Source: Bacteroidales bacterium (lineage in GTDB: Bacteria > Bacteroidota > Bacteroidia > Bacteroidales > UBA932). Taken from it: 64,000 nucleotides of DNA. Made by a program: the position numbers and the translations under genes. Location of the stretch: assembly GCA_017616655.1 (NCBI GenBank), contig JAFZXU010000060.1:26472-90471 (forward strand), in the 5' to 3' direction. Positions 19,001-26,835 of this stretch are shown here, one piece after another. Below the pieces are notes generated by a model. The model was not told the DNA's origin, made no database searches, and saw nothing but the letters and a program-made list of their open reading frames with translations. The first letter of the stretch is position 1. Each line of letters opens with the position of its first letter.

Positions 19001-19533
19001 TACCCAAGGTTTACGGAGGCATCACCTCCGACCTTTCGATTGGAAGGTTCTCGCTGGCCATCAATCTGTACTATCAGCTCGGAGGAAAGGGATATGACCG
19101 TGGTTACTCCAACATCATGCAGCAGGGTACCATCGGTGACAACAGCCCCTGGATCAACCGCCATGTGGATGCTGCGAAATCATGGACTCCCGAGAACCCC
19201 AGCACAGAGTTCGCCATCTGGACCACCAGCACAAAGGCTCTCGGTTCGTCCACCTATGCCGCAAACACCACGGCAACCCGTTCCACAAGATGGCTTACGA
19301 ATACCAACATGCTTGAGATCAACAACATCACGGCATCGTACAACTTTTCCAAAACGGTATGCAATACCCTCGGAATCGACGGCCTCAGGGCCTTCGTATC
19401 GGCCGATCACCTCTATCTGCTCAATTCTCGAAGGGGATATTTTACCAACTATTCCCTAAGCAATTACACTGCGAACGCATCGTACTCGAAACCTGCGCGG
19501 ACAATCATGATAGGTCTCGATTTCACCCTTTAA
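16006..19533 (+). CDS. SusC/RagA-type TonB-dependent receptor with STN signalling domain
   Basis: 1175 residues with a signal peptide (ALLALAVTMLTVATAAAA). The domain order is STN secretin/TonB N-terminal domain (about 30-105, SVGFRSAPVEDVLASIQEQT), a carboxypeptidase-like domain (about 118-200, IKGYVRDENGDPLPGAPV), plug (about 210-330, VLKDAASTALYGARAANGVI), and a 22-strand-type barrel ending in aromatic IMIGLDFTL. The STN marks a trans-envelope regulator that signals to FecR and the ECF sigma factor upstream. It forms an outer-membrane importer with the SusD partner downstream. No degrading enzyme accompanies it, so the substrate (glycan or peptide) is not predictable. Confidence 0.95.
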   Translation: MKTYCFKKALLALAVTMLTVATAAAAPDLDTKISVGFRSAPVEDVLASIQEQTGLNFVYSSDLARKWPNVTIQARRRSAEEVIADLVSLIECQYTVKGNIVSISPQQLSGRTRNIKGYVRDENGDPLPGAPVSIGEARVLTITDNNGFYSFPIPVESTTLKFTYLGMTDTYVMLEPGDKDLTRNIEMQSNLVLDEVMVIAYGTTTKASFTGAAGKVDGDKLELIPSANPLNTLNGTTPGLRLTSANGQPGTEATITIRGIGSINGNNDPLIVLDGMIYSGNLATIPSTDIEQITVLKDAASTALYGARAANGVIMITTKQGKGEIPKINVKIAHGFVSREQKDYETMDLKGYMENYWQQLYNNSILDGKGKDEAARIASNTVVTSLGYSDNYYPWKGSVAIDNVVGTDGKYNPSAKMLWADDTDWIGATERVGQVQDYTISASGKGKYTSYFGSVNFLNNPGYMVGTAFERYTARANVSFEKKWLKFGVNSSASISDQSGNLTTSTGNISNPYHVVLKIVPTYPIHLHYSDGSYITNSAGEKLYDFGEGYVGKYDEDIPARNGFNYNVVAYQNKRFSHYNRNIINVKPFVEITFLKDFKLSANVALYNSNYRSHSATPHFPEYTSSSTSVTITQSQTRTLTANQLLTWNHAFGDHHLDALLGHETHKYTYDYETSGKKNQIIIGDNYQFNNYSISSSDPQGYKDTYTTEGYFARLNYDYSGRYFLSGSIRRDGSSKFYKTSRWGNFWSVGASWIISNEEFLRGNAFINMLKFRTSYGTVGNDLVGDGYYPWMGVYALKQNDTQPGYVQDMTSPGNLNLHWEVSKNWDAAIEFAAFLNRLTGSVEYFNRSSSELLMSVTLPSSSGNTSYPTNDGGLVNRGWELQLAYDIVKTKKATWNLGANASILKNKVTHLPIDPYTFNSDFNKMQEGHSVYEWWLYQWRGVDPATGVNYFELGDRFFKEDGSYIDGIADDADVLTIDGKYYTTAIAKSKEDFSGSSIPKVYGGITSDLSIGRFSLAINLYYQLGGKGYDRGYSNIMQQGTIGDNSPWINRHVDAAKSWTPENPSTEFAIWTTSTKALGSSTYAANTTATRSTRWLTNTNMLEINNITASYNFSKTVCNTLGIDGLRAFVSADHLYLLNSRRGYFTNYSLSNYTANASYSKPARTIMIGLDFTL

Positions 19534-19552
19534 CACAGAGGAGGACTAGAAA

Positions 19553-21169
19553 ATGAAGAAAATACACATAATTGCCTTGTTCCTGGCATTTGCCGGCATG
19601 ACGGCTGCTTGCTCTTCCGACTTCCTTGAGACGGCGCCTACGAGCGACGTGGCAGAATCCAGCATCTTCAGCAATACCGAGACAGCCCTGATGGCCATAG
19701 ACGGCATTGCCCGCATCATGCACGATTGCTCAAGTTCGTGGGTCAGCCAGGGCAGCTATCCCACCTTCTGTCTGCATCTTGCGATGATGTCCGACGATGT
19801 CATCTATACCTATACACACACGCAGTGGAAGGATTCCCAGAACTGGGTGCGCCACCGCGACCTGACCCACAAGTACTTCGATATCAATTACTATTGGAAG
19901 GTCTTCTACAGGGTTATCAGCAACGCCAACAAGATCCTTTATTACATCGACGATATCCCCGGAGACGAGACCACCCGCCAGTGGATCAAAGGCCAGGCTT
20001 ATGCCTATCGCGCCTTCTGTCACCTGCAGCTGGTCCAGGCCTGGGCTCAGCGCTATGACGCGGCCGGCAACAACACCCAGTTAGGTGTCATAATCCGCAC
20101 CGACAACGACGGCAGTCCCAAGGCGCGCTCCACTGTCGAGGAGGTCTATACCCAGATTCTTTCCGACATCAATGCCGGCATCACCTGCCTGGAAAGCGCA
20201 GCCGCTTTCAAGAAGCACGATAAGTCGAATATCGACCAGTGGGTCGCAAAGGGCATAAAGGCCCGCGTCCTGCTGAATATGGGCAAATGGGCTGAAGCGG
20301 CTTCCGTAGCTCAGGATGTGGTGGATCACTCCGGCGCTGCACTGGCTGTTTCCACTTACACCGATACGGATCAGGAAAACCGTTTCGGAGAGGCCTCCAA
20401 CAGCGAGTGGCTGTGGGCGTGCATCTCTTCGAGAACCGACTATTCGCAGTTCGGCGGCAACCGCCGCTGCTGGCACGACCACATTTCAAACAACCCTACG
20501 ACGGATAACAATACCACGCCGAAGACCATCAATGCCCTTCTATACCGCACCATTCCCGATACCGACGTAAGGAAGGCGATGTGGCTTGAAGATCCATATT
20601 CCGCTCCCAAGGTCTATATCGCAGCAGCTGGCAAGAAGGCTATGTTCATGTCTCAGAAGTGGCTGGTCGACGATATCGTCACCAAATATGCGGAGCGTGA
20701 CGTTCCCTATATGAGGCTTCCTGAAATGATGCTCATCGCCGCCGAAGGTTATGCGAAGAGCAACAATCCCGAGAAGGCCCGGCAACTTCTCTACGATCTC
20801 GGACATTTCCGTGATCCTGCATACGCGATGCCTACTGAAAGCGGCGACGCACTCTGCGAGAAGATAATGTGGCAGCGCCGTGTCGAACTCTGGGCAGAAG
20901 CCGGACTGCGCTGGCTCGACCTCAAGCGACTGAATCTGCCTTGCGACCGCGGTCCCAAGCCACGTGCAGGCTACAACCAGGGCCCCTGGAAGAATTCCGA
21001 CAAGGTGGCACCCGCCAATATCGACCCTGAAGCATCGAACTATGACATGTACGGGTCGGCACTTGGCGATAATGCGCGCGTGATACCCGCAGGCGACAAG
21101 AGGTGGCAGTGGCTGATTCCGACCCAGGAAATAAGCGCGAACCCCCTTTGCGAACCTAATGAATTGTAA
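19553..21169 (+). CDS. SusD/RagB-family nutrient-binding lipoprotein
   Basis: 538 residues. A lipoprotein signal (GMTAACSSDFLETAP) places it on the outer-membrane surface. The SusD fold is recognisable from DFLETAPTSDVAESSIF, GQAYAYRAFCHLQLVQAWAQ (TPR-like helices) and the C-terminal MWQRRVELWAEAGLRWLDLK. It caps the SusC barrel and captures ligand. It starts 20 bp after SusC and is followed by a hairpin, closing the ECF-FecR-SusC-SusD unit. Confidence 0.95.
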   Translation: MKKIHIIALFLAFAGMTAACSSDFLETAPTSDVAESSIFSNTETALMAIDGIARIMHDCSSSWVSQGSYPTFCLHLAMMSDDVIYTYTHTQWKDSQNWVRHRDLTHKYFDINYYWKVFYRVISNANKILYYIDDIPGDETTRQWIKGQAYAYRAFCHLQLVQAWAQRYDAAGNNTQLGVIIRTDNDGSPKARSTVEEVYTQILSDINAGITCLESAAAFKKHDKSNIDQWVAKGIKARVLLNMGKWAEAASVAQDVVDHSGAALAVSTYTDTDQENRFGEASNSEWLWACISSRTDYSQFGGNRRCWHDHISNNPTTDNNTTPKTINALLYRTIPDTDVRKAMWLEDPYSAPKVYIAAAGKKAMFMSQKWLVDDIVTKYAERDVPYMRLPEMMLIAAEGYAKSNNPEKARQLLYDLGHFRDPAYAMPTESGDALCEKIMWQRRVELWAEAGLRWLDLKRLNLPCDRGPKPRAGYNQGPWKNSDKVAPANIDPEASNYDMYGSALGDNARVIPAGDKRWQWLIPTQEISANPLCEPNEL

Positions 21170-21195
21170 CCTTTTGTACGTTTCTTTATACCGCG

Positions 21196-21223
21196 GAGGC
21201 TGGCCGGTTATCCGGTCAGCCTC
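21196..21223. terminator. hairpin between converging susD and creD
   Basis: GAGGCTG/CAGCCTC outer stem with an inner CCGG/CCGG stem and TTAT loop. It overlaps the creD stop codon. No strong T run follows on the plus strand, so terminator function is tentative. Confidence 0.5.
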
Positions 21224-22430
21224 TGCTTTCAAGGTTGCGGGTCAGGTACATTATGAAACAGAGTATCACGAAGAGCAGAAGGGTGCCCGCCAGGAAGGCG
21301 AAGGTCTCCATCTGCAGCAGGATATAGATGACAGAGTAAGCGATTGCTACCAGTGCAGTAAGGAGATATGCCCACTTGCCCTTGACGATGGCGATGAAGT
21401 AGGCTCCGAGCGCCACTACGGTCATTAATGCCGCAATCAGATATGAGAGGCTGAAGGCGAGGAAGTCTGAGAATGCCAGAAGCAGGGCGTAGAAGAGCAC
21501 CAGCGAGGCGCCTATGACCAGATACTGTATGAGATTGATGGATTTCCTGGAGATCATCTCCACTGCGAATCCCGCAAAGAAGACGAGGAAGATGACAAGT
21601 ATGCCGTATTTGAGGGCCCTTTCAGTCTGGCGGTACTGCGTCACGGGCTTGACCAGCCGGACTCCGAAACTGTCGGTGGAGGGGCTGGCAAGAGTTATCT
21701 GCGACACCTCCCATTTGGCGGTGAAGCCGTCCTCGCGCACATCCCTCTCAAGCGGCAGGAAGTCGCCGGAGAAGGAAGGGTCCGGGTAGTCGGAAGTCAT
21801 ATCTACAGTGGTCAGGTTGCCGATGGGCTTGAAATAGAGGGCGTCGGACCCGTTTATCTTTATGGTGACGCAGAATGGGAAAGAGTCTCCCTCCGCCGCT
21901 CCTGCGGGAATCTTGACCTCAGCGGTGATGGTATTGCCGTTGGCCTTGATTTTCAGAGGCTTGCCGTTGAATGTAAACTCCGGATTACCCTGGATGCCCT
22001 TGAGGTCCAGGAGTTCGAGCGCAAGCTCAGTCGATTCGCTCGAGACAATCTTCCCTTCAAGTATGAAATTGCCCTCCACGGTAATGTCGGCGGTGTATAC
22101 CTGCACGTCGTAGATCGACCTGTGAAGCTCCTTCGAGGTGGTATTGACGGTATAATGGAGATTGTCCGGAAAGAGGGTGCCGGCAGCGGTCTCAAACTCT
22201 TTGCTCTGGTTTTTCTCCTTAAGATATTTATAGGTGATGAACGGGCCGTTGAGGGTCTGCGTGGTTCCCCAGCTGCGGGTGATGTCATAGATGGCTTCAT
22301 CGTGGCTGCGTTCCCTTCCCCTGATCTGGGAACGGACCATTTCCAAGGGTATGAGCATTGCAAGAGAGGCCAGTCCGATGAAGATGACCCTCATTAACTG
22401 GCTGTGCCAGAAATCCTTTTTTTCTTCCAT
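21216..22430 (-). CDS. creD: CreD-family inner-membrane protein
   Basis: 404 residues from the ATG at 22430 (MEEKKDFWHSQLMRVIFIGL). A longer in-frame reading adds a basic, AT-rich N-terminus unlike the family and was not used. One N-terminal membrane span (VIFIGLASLAMLIPLEMV) is followed by a large periplasmic domain (RSWGTTQTLNGPFITYKYL) and a cluster of C-terminal spans. CreD is the membrane product of the E. coli creABCD regulon and affects envelope integrity and colicin tolerance; its biochemical role is unclear. Slightly shorter than the E. coli protein. No creBC genes are nearby. Confidence 0.88.
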   Translation of the reverse strand: MEEKKDFWHSQLMRVIFIGLASLAMLIPLEMVRSQIRGRERSHDEAIYDITRSWGTTQTLNGPFITYKYLKEKNQSKEFETAAGTLFPDNLHYTVNTTSKELHRSIYDVQVYTADITVEGNFILEGKIVSSESTELALELLDLKGIQGNPEFTFNGKPLKIKANGNTITAEVKIPAGAAEGDSFPFCVTIKINGSDALYFKPIGNLTTVDMTSDYPDPSFSGDFLPLERDVREDGFTAKWEVSQITLASPSTDSFGVRLVKPVTQYRQTERALKYGILVIFLVFFAGFAVEMISRKSINLIQYLVIGASLVLFYALLLAFSDFLAFSLSYLIAALMTVVALGAYFIAIVKGKWAYLLTALVAIAYSVIYILLQMETFAFLAGTLLLFVILCFIMYLTRNLESRG

Positions 22431-22528
22431 AAAGCAGATGTGGTTACGGCGTGAAATACAACAAAAACCAAGCCGCAGTATGCTTTTCGGCGGGAGAATA
22501 AAAATTTTCGAAAATTTTTCAAAAAATA

Positions 22529-22558
22529 TTGTTTTGCGATAATTTTTTATTATCTTTG
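22529..22558 (+). promoter_or_regulatory. promoter of the NfeD-flotillin operon
   Basis: TTG (22529-22531), 19 bp, TATCTTTG (22551-22558), in a very AT-rich tract of the creD/NfeD divergent gap. It supports ATG 22601 over longer readings. Confidence 0.6.
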
Positions 22559-22600
22559 CCTCCGGAAACCAGAAACGACAAACCAATAAACAATACTGCT

Positions 22601-23254
22601 ATGATACTTGCTTGGTGGACTTCCCTTACACTCTTTATGAAAATCCTCTGGACCATTACGCTGGTCTCTTCGCTGATTTTCATCATCCAGAGTATTCTGA
22701 CATTCATAGGCGCCGATGCCGGAGACGGCGGAATCGACACTGACTTCGGCGGTGCAGATGCCGGAGGCTTCGATTCCGGAGTGGGCGGCGATTTCGACGC
22801 AGACACGTCGGGCGACATCCCCGATATGGGCAGCGGCCTGAATCTCCTCACCTTCCGCAACTTCGTCAATTTCTTCCTGGGCTTCGGCTGGACCGCGGTT
22901 CTCTTTGCCGGGGAGATCAAATCCACCGGACTCCTGATGCTTCTCTCCATCGCTGTCGGAGTGGCGCTCGTCTTTGCCGTGATGTATCTCTTCAAATGGC
23001 TCAGCAGCATGCAGCAGACCGGCACCATCAACGTCTATACGACCGCGGTGGGATGCACCGGCAAGGTCTATCTCACAATCCCTGCGGCCCGCAGCGGCGA
23101 GGGCAAGGTGCAGATTACCATCAACAACTCCGTGCGCGAGTATGACGCACTCACCGACGGCGACGAACTCCCCACCGGCACCAATATCAAGGTGCTCGAA
23201 GCGGTAGATGCCCACACCCTCCTCGTGGAGGGACTTGATTCCCTGATTATCTGA
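22601..23254 (+). CDS. NfeD/YuaF-like membrane protein with OB-fold domain
   Basis: 217 residues from ATG 22601. An N-terminal membrane segment (MKILWTITLVSSLIFIIQ) is followed by a Gly/Asp-rich loop (about 38-80), two further spans (NFFLGFGWTAVLFAG, LLMLLSIAVGVALVFAVMY), and a C-terminal beta-barrel/OB-type domain (TAVGCTGKVYLTIPAARSGE). NfeD-type proteins are genetic partners of SPFH/flotillin proteins and are thought to help organise membrane microdomains. The flotillin gene follows 35 bp downstream. Confidence 0.82.
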   Translation: MILAWWTSLTLFMKILWTITLVSSLIFIIQSILTFIGADAGDGGIDTDFGGADAGGFDSGVGGDFDADTSGDIPDMGSGLNLLTFRNFVNFFLGFGWTAVLFAGEIKSTGLLMLLSIAVGVALVFAVMYLFKWLSSMQQTGTINVYTTAVGCTGKVYLTIPAARSGEGKVQITINNSVREYDALTDGDELPTGTNIKVLEAVDAHTLLVEGLDSLII

Positions 23255-23289
23255 TATTCCTGAAACAACAATCATAAACAATAACTATT

Positions 23290-24678
23290 ATGGAACTCTA
23301 TCTCATTGTAATCATTGTTTTCGTCCTGTTCGTCACCTTCGCGGCGATCCTCAAGCGCTATCGCAGGTGCCCGTCCGACAAGATCCTCGTAATCTACGGT
23401 AAGACCGGAAGGAACAACTCGGCGAAGTGCATCCACGGAGGTGCAGCCTTCATCTGGCCTGTCTTCCAGAGCTACTCCTACCTCGACCTGACCCCCATCA
23501 GCATCGAGTGCAACCTGACCAACGCCCTTTCCAAGCAGAACATCCGCGTGGACGTTCCGTGCCGCTTCACGGTCGGTATCAGCACCGAGGCCGACAGTAT
23601 GACCAACGCCGCCGAGCGCCTGCTCGGCCTCAACACCGAGGACATCCGCAACATCGCCACCGATATCCTCTTCGGACAGCTCCGTCTGGTCATCGCTACG
23701 ATGGATATCGAGGAGATCAACGCCGACCGCGACAAGTTCCTCGCAAACGTCTCCACCAACGTGGAGGCCGAGCTCCGCAAGATCGGTCTGAAGCTCATCA
23801 ACGTCAACGTAACCGATATCCGCGACGAGTCGGGCTATATCGAGGCTCTCGGTAAGGAGGCTGCCGCAAAGGCAATCAACGACGCCAAGAAGAGCGTGGC
23901 CGAGCAGAACCGTTACGGTGAAACCGGTAAGGCTCTCGCAGACAAGGATACCCGCGTCAACGTGGCTTCCGCAGACGCAGATGCAGTCAAGGGTGAGAAC
24001 AACGCCAAGATCGAAATCGCCAATTCCGACGCTCTCCGCCGCGAGAAGCAGGCAGAGGCAGAGCGCCTTGCAGTGGCTGCCGAGAAGGTGCAGGCCGCAA
24101 AGGCACTCGAGGAGGCGTACAAGAGCGAGCGTGACGCCGAGCTTGCACGTGCCGCACGTGAAGAGGCTACCCAGAAGGCAAACATCGTGGTCGCCGCACA
24201 GATAGAGAAGGAGAAGATGATAATCGAGGCAGAGACAGCGGCAGAGAGGCTTCGTCGCGAGGCGAAGGGTGAGGCTGACGCTATTTTCGCAAAGATGGAC
24301 GCCCAGGCACGCGGTGCATTCGAGATTCTCTCGAAGCAGGCTGAAGGTTTCAACCAGCTGGTTTCCGCTGCAGGCGGAAGCGCGAAGGACGCCATCACGA
24401 TGCTCATCTCCGACAAGCTGCCCGAGCTGGTCAAGACCCAGGTGGAGGCCGTCAAGGGCATCAAGATCGACAAGGTTACCGTCTGGGACGGCGGAAACGC
24501 CAAGGACGGCAAGACCGCTACCTCGAATTTCATCTCCGGAATGATGGGCTCCGTTCCGCCGCTCCAGGACTTGTTCAACATGGCAGGAATGGAACTCCCC
24601 TCATACCTCAAGGGAAAGCCCGCCGAGGCCCCTGCAGTGCAGGATGTCAAGGTTGAGGAGCCTTCCAGGGAAGAATAA
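23290..24678 (+). CDS. flotillin-family SPFH protein
   Basis: 462 residues. An N-terminal membrane anchor (LIVIIVFVLFVTFAAIL) precedes an SPFH/Band-7 domain (about 40-220: IHGGAAFIWPVFQSYSYLDL, NVDVTDIRDESG-like NVTDIRDESGYIEALG). A long Ala/Glu/Lys coiled coil (about 220-360) with flotillin EA repeats follows, then a Gly-containing tail. Bacterial flotillins oligomerise at the membrane and define ordered domains. The YuaF-YuaG/YqiJ-YqiK style NfeD-flotillin pairing supports the call. A small HTH gene follows 5 bp later. Confidence 0.93.
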   Translation: MELYLIVIIVFVLFVTFAAILKRYRRCPSDKILVIYGKTGRNNSAKCIHGGAAFIWPVFQSYSYLDLTPISIECNLTNALSKQNIRVDVPCRFTVGISTEADSMTNAAERLLGLNTEDIRNIATDILFGQLRLVIATMDIEEINADRDKFLANVSTNVEAELRKIGLKLINVNVTDIRDESGYIEALGKEAAAKAINDAKKSVAEQNRYGETGKALADKDTRVNVASADADAVKGENNAKIEIANSDALRREKQAEAERLAVAAEKVQAAKALEEAYKSERDAELARAAREEATQKANIVVAAQIEKEKMIIEAETAAERLRREAKGEADAIFAKMDAQARGAFEILSKQAEGFNQLVSAAGGSAKDAITMLISDKLPELVKTQVEAVKGIKIDKVTVWDGGNAKDGKTATSNFISGMMGSVPPLQDLFNMAGMELPSYLKGKPAEAPAVQDVKVEEPSREE

Positions 24679-24683
24679 GTATC

Positions 24684-24893
24684 ATGCCCATAATCATCAA
24701 CATAGACGTGATGATGGCCCGCAGGAAGATGTCCTCCGGTGAGCTCGCCTCGAAGGTGGGCATCTCCGCGGCCAACCTTTCAATCCTGAAAAACGGCAAG
24801 GCCAAGGGCGTGCGGTTCGCAACCCTCGAAGCTGTCTGCAAGGCCCTTGACTGCCAGCCTGGAGATATCCTGGAGTTCAGGCAGGACGAATAG
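24684..24893 (+). CDS. small XRE/Cro-type HTH regulator
   Basis: 69 residues, essentially one Cro/C1 helix-turn-helix: MMARRKMSSGELASKVGIS, AANLSILKNGKAKGVRFATL, EAVCKALDCQPGDIL. This matches the YozG-like group of short DNA-binding proteins. It starts 5 bp after the flotillin stop and is probably co-transcribed; its target is unknown. Its stop abuts the converging glycosyltransferase stop. Confidence 0.85.
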   Translation: MPIIINIDVMMARRKMSSGELASKVGISAANLSILKNGKAKGVRFATLEAVCKALDCQPGDILEFRQDE

Positions 24894-26045
24894 TTATCGG
24901 GTGGAGGCGGCCGCCTCGAACATCCTGATAAGTGCAGAGATGGACTTGGATATGTCGTATTCCTCGGTGGATTCGGCATATTTCCAGCCCATCTCTTCGC
25001 GTTCTACGGGGTGGTCGAGCCAGTAGTCGATGCAGGAGGCGAGCGCCTTTGCGTCGTGGGTGGGGAAGAGGCTCCTCTCGTCGAGCGCGAACTGCGAAGT
25101 GGCGGTCAGGTCGCCCTCCGCAATGACGGGCACGACCGCCTGCTGAAGCGCCTCAAGTGCCGAAAGTCCCTCTACCTCTACGGTTGCGCAGTGGATATAG
25201 AGGTCGGCTTTTGCGGCCAGTTGGCGCAGTCCGTCGCGGTCGTGGAACCTGAAGATGGGCTCGTAGGCCACGATGCCTTCGTCGTAGAGAGCCTTTGCCC
25301 GTGCCTTGATTGCATCCGCTTCGGGGCCGCGGCCCGCAAAGTAGAGTTGGATGCGCTTTGCGTACTTCGAGTATTTCATCGCCTCGAGCAGGGTGGGCTG
25401 GTCCTTCTCCACCGCGAGGCGTCCGATGCAGACCACCAGGAAGGGCCTGTCGGGGTCCTCGTCGGGCTTCTGCGGCCTGATGCTGGCGTCGGGTATGATG
25501 CCGTTCGATATAAGGTGCAGCCTCGACTTGAAACCGAAAGCCCTGAGCCTCTCCATCACGTTCTCGGTAGGGCACTGTATGTCGGTGCAGAGGTTGAACA
25601 CCATATCCCTCCAGATACGCAAAGTGTTGGAGTTGAGGAATTTCCAATCTCCCAGATTGATGGAGCAGAAGAGGTTCTCCGGGTGCAGGTGGTAGGTTCC
25701 GGTGCAGGGCACTCCGAAGTGCCTGGCTATCCTGACGGTGACCATCTGGAGGATGAAAGGCTCCTCGAGATGCACCACGTCGGCCCATTTGACCGCCTCC
25801 TCTATGACCGCGATGTCGGCCTTCGCGAACTTGTAGCCGTGCGACTGGACAAGGGCGTCGAATACCGGTACCTTGAAATCCTTGAGAACATATTCAGGCT
25901 GGGGCGTCTCCGCCTCGTGGTTGCGTCCGGAGAGCACGCGGACATCCAGCCCGGCCTCCTTGAGATACTTGACAGTGCGCCTTGCCGAGGCCGAAAGGCC
26001 GTTTCCGGAGGCGTAATAGTTGTTGACTACGAAGAGTACTTTCAT
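24894..26045 (-). CDS. family 4 glycosyltransferase
   Basis: 383 residues. GT-B fold with N-terminal VNNYYASGNGLSASARRTVK and a C-terminal nucleotide-sugar domain: VVCIGRLAVEKDQPTLLEAM, LYFAGRGPEADAIKARA and the E-x7-E region VEGLSALEALQQAVVPVIAE. Such enzymes transfer sugars to glycans or lipids at the inner face of the membrane; donor and acceptor cannot be told. It is the third gene after the esterase and PCMD genes (10-bp gap), so a cell-surface glycoconjugate role is possible. Confidence 0.88.
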   Translation of the reverse strand: MKVLFVVNNYYASGNGLSASARRTVKYLKEAGLDVRVLSGRNHEAETPQPEYVLKDFKVPVFDALVQSHGYKFAKADIAVIEEAVKWADVVHLEEPFILQMVTVRIARHFGVPCTGTYHLHPENLFCSINLGDWKFLNSNTLRIWRDMVFNLCTDIQCPTENVMERLRAFGFKSRLHLISNGIIPDASIRPQKPDEDPDRPFLVVCIGRLAVEKDQPTLLEAMKYSKYAKRIQLYFAGRGPEADAIKARAKALYDEGIVAYEPIFRFHDRDGLRQLAAKADLYIHCATVEVEGLSALEALQQAVVPVIAEGDLTATSQFALDERSLFPTHDAKALASCIDYWLDHPVEREEMGWKYAESTEEYDISKSISALIRMFEAAASTR

Positions 26046-26055
26046 ATCTGCATCA

Positions 26056-26835
26056 TCAATAGTTGAATTTCAGTTCGTCGAGATAAAGAACGCTGCCGCT
26101 CGCGCCCGTGAAATATGCACCATAAAGGCTCGAAGCGGCGTTGATCACGATATATCCGGGCTTCTTGCCGTTTCGGTATTCAAAGGGAATCTCAAAGTGT
26201 ACGTATCCGTCGGTGGCCCTGTCGATAATCAGGAAGGCCCTTCCGATGACGTGCGGGTCCGTGGCTCCGTCCATGAACTCCTCCTGCGTGGTATCGACGT
26301 GGTAGGGCTTGCTCCAATCTGTGAGGATCACCTCGATGCGTCCCTTGTCAAGGCTCCCCTTCAGCTTTTCATAGGGTGCTTTTGCGAAGTTTATCCTCTT
26401 GGGAATGTAGTGGTAATAGCCCGAGATGCTCTTTGGCCTGCCCGTGAAAGGAACTCCCATATCCATGTCGGCCCCCGAGAAGTCCACCACTTTGTTGAAG
26501 GTGCCTGTGAAGAGATTCCCCGCGACGAAGGCCCACATCACCTTGACGCTGCTGATTTTTGCCGCAGCCTTGCCTTCGCCCTCGACCGCCAGGTGCTTGT
26601 ATTCGGGCACAGTGCAGTTCACTCCGATGACGCTCAGCCCCTTGTTGGCGCTGTCCCATACTTTCTGCGCCTTGCTTGCCCCCTTGGGATAGGGATACCA
26701 GGCGCCGGAATGTTTCGACCAGGCGTCAAAACTCATATTGTAGAGCTGCGGTCCTTCCTGGGCGGCGATGATTCCGCTGGAAAGAAGTGTCAAGGCGATG
26801 GTGAGGATGTGTTTAATTCCGTGATCCATAGTCAT
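26056..26835 (-). CDS. PCMD-domain (putative carbohydrate metabolism) exported protein
   Basis: 259 residues from ATG 26835, which overlaps the upstream stop as ATGA; a second ATG at 26829 is an alternative. Signal peptide: HILTIALTLLSSGIIAAQ. The rest fits the Bacteroidales PCMD family: YNMSFDAWSK, GKAAAKISSVKVMWAFVAGN, GVPFTGRPKSISGYYHY, and the terminal SVLYLDELKFNY. PCMD proteins are beta-sandwich proteins of glycan-utilisation loci with unknown biochemical role, probably carbohydrate binding. Translational coupling with the esterase is likely. Confidence 0.8.
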   Translation of the reverse strand: MTMDHGIKHILTIALTLLSSGIIAAQEGPQLYNMSFDAWSKHSGAWYPYPKGASKAQKVWDSANKGLSVIGVNCTVPEYKHLAVEGEGKAAAKISSVKVMWAFVAGNLFTGTFNKVVDFSGADMDMGVPFTGRPKSISGYYHYIPKRINFAKAPYEKLKGSLDKGRIEVILTDWSKPYHVDTTQEEFMDGATDPHVIGRAFLIIDRATDGYVHFEIPFEYRNGKKPGYIVINAASSLYGAYFTGASGSVLYLDELKFNY

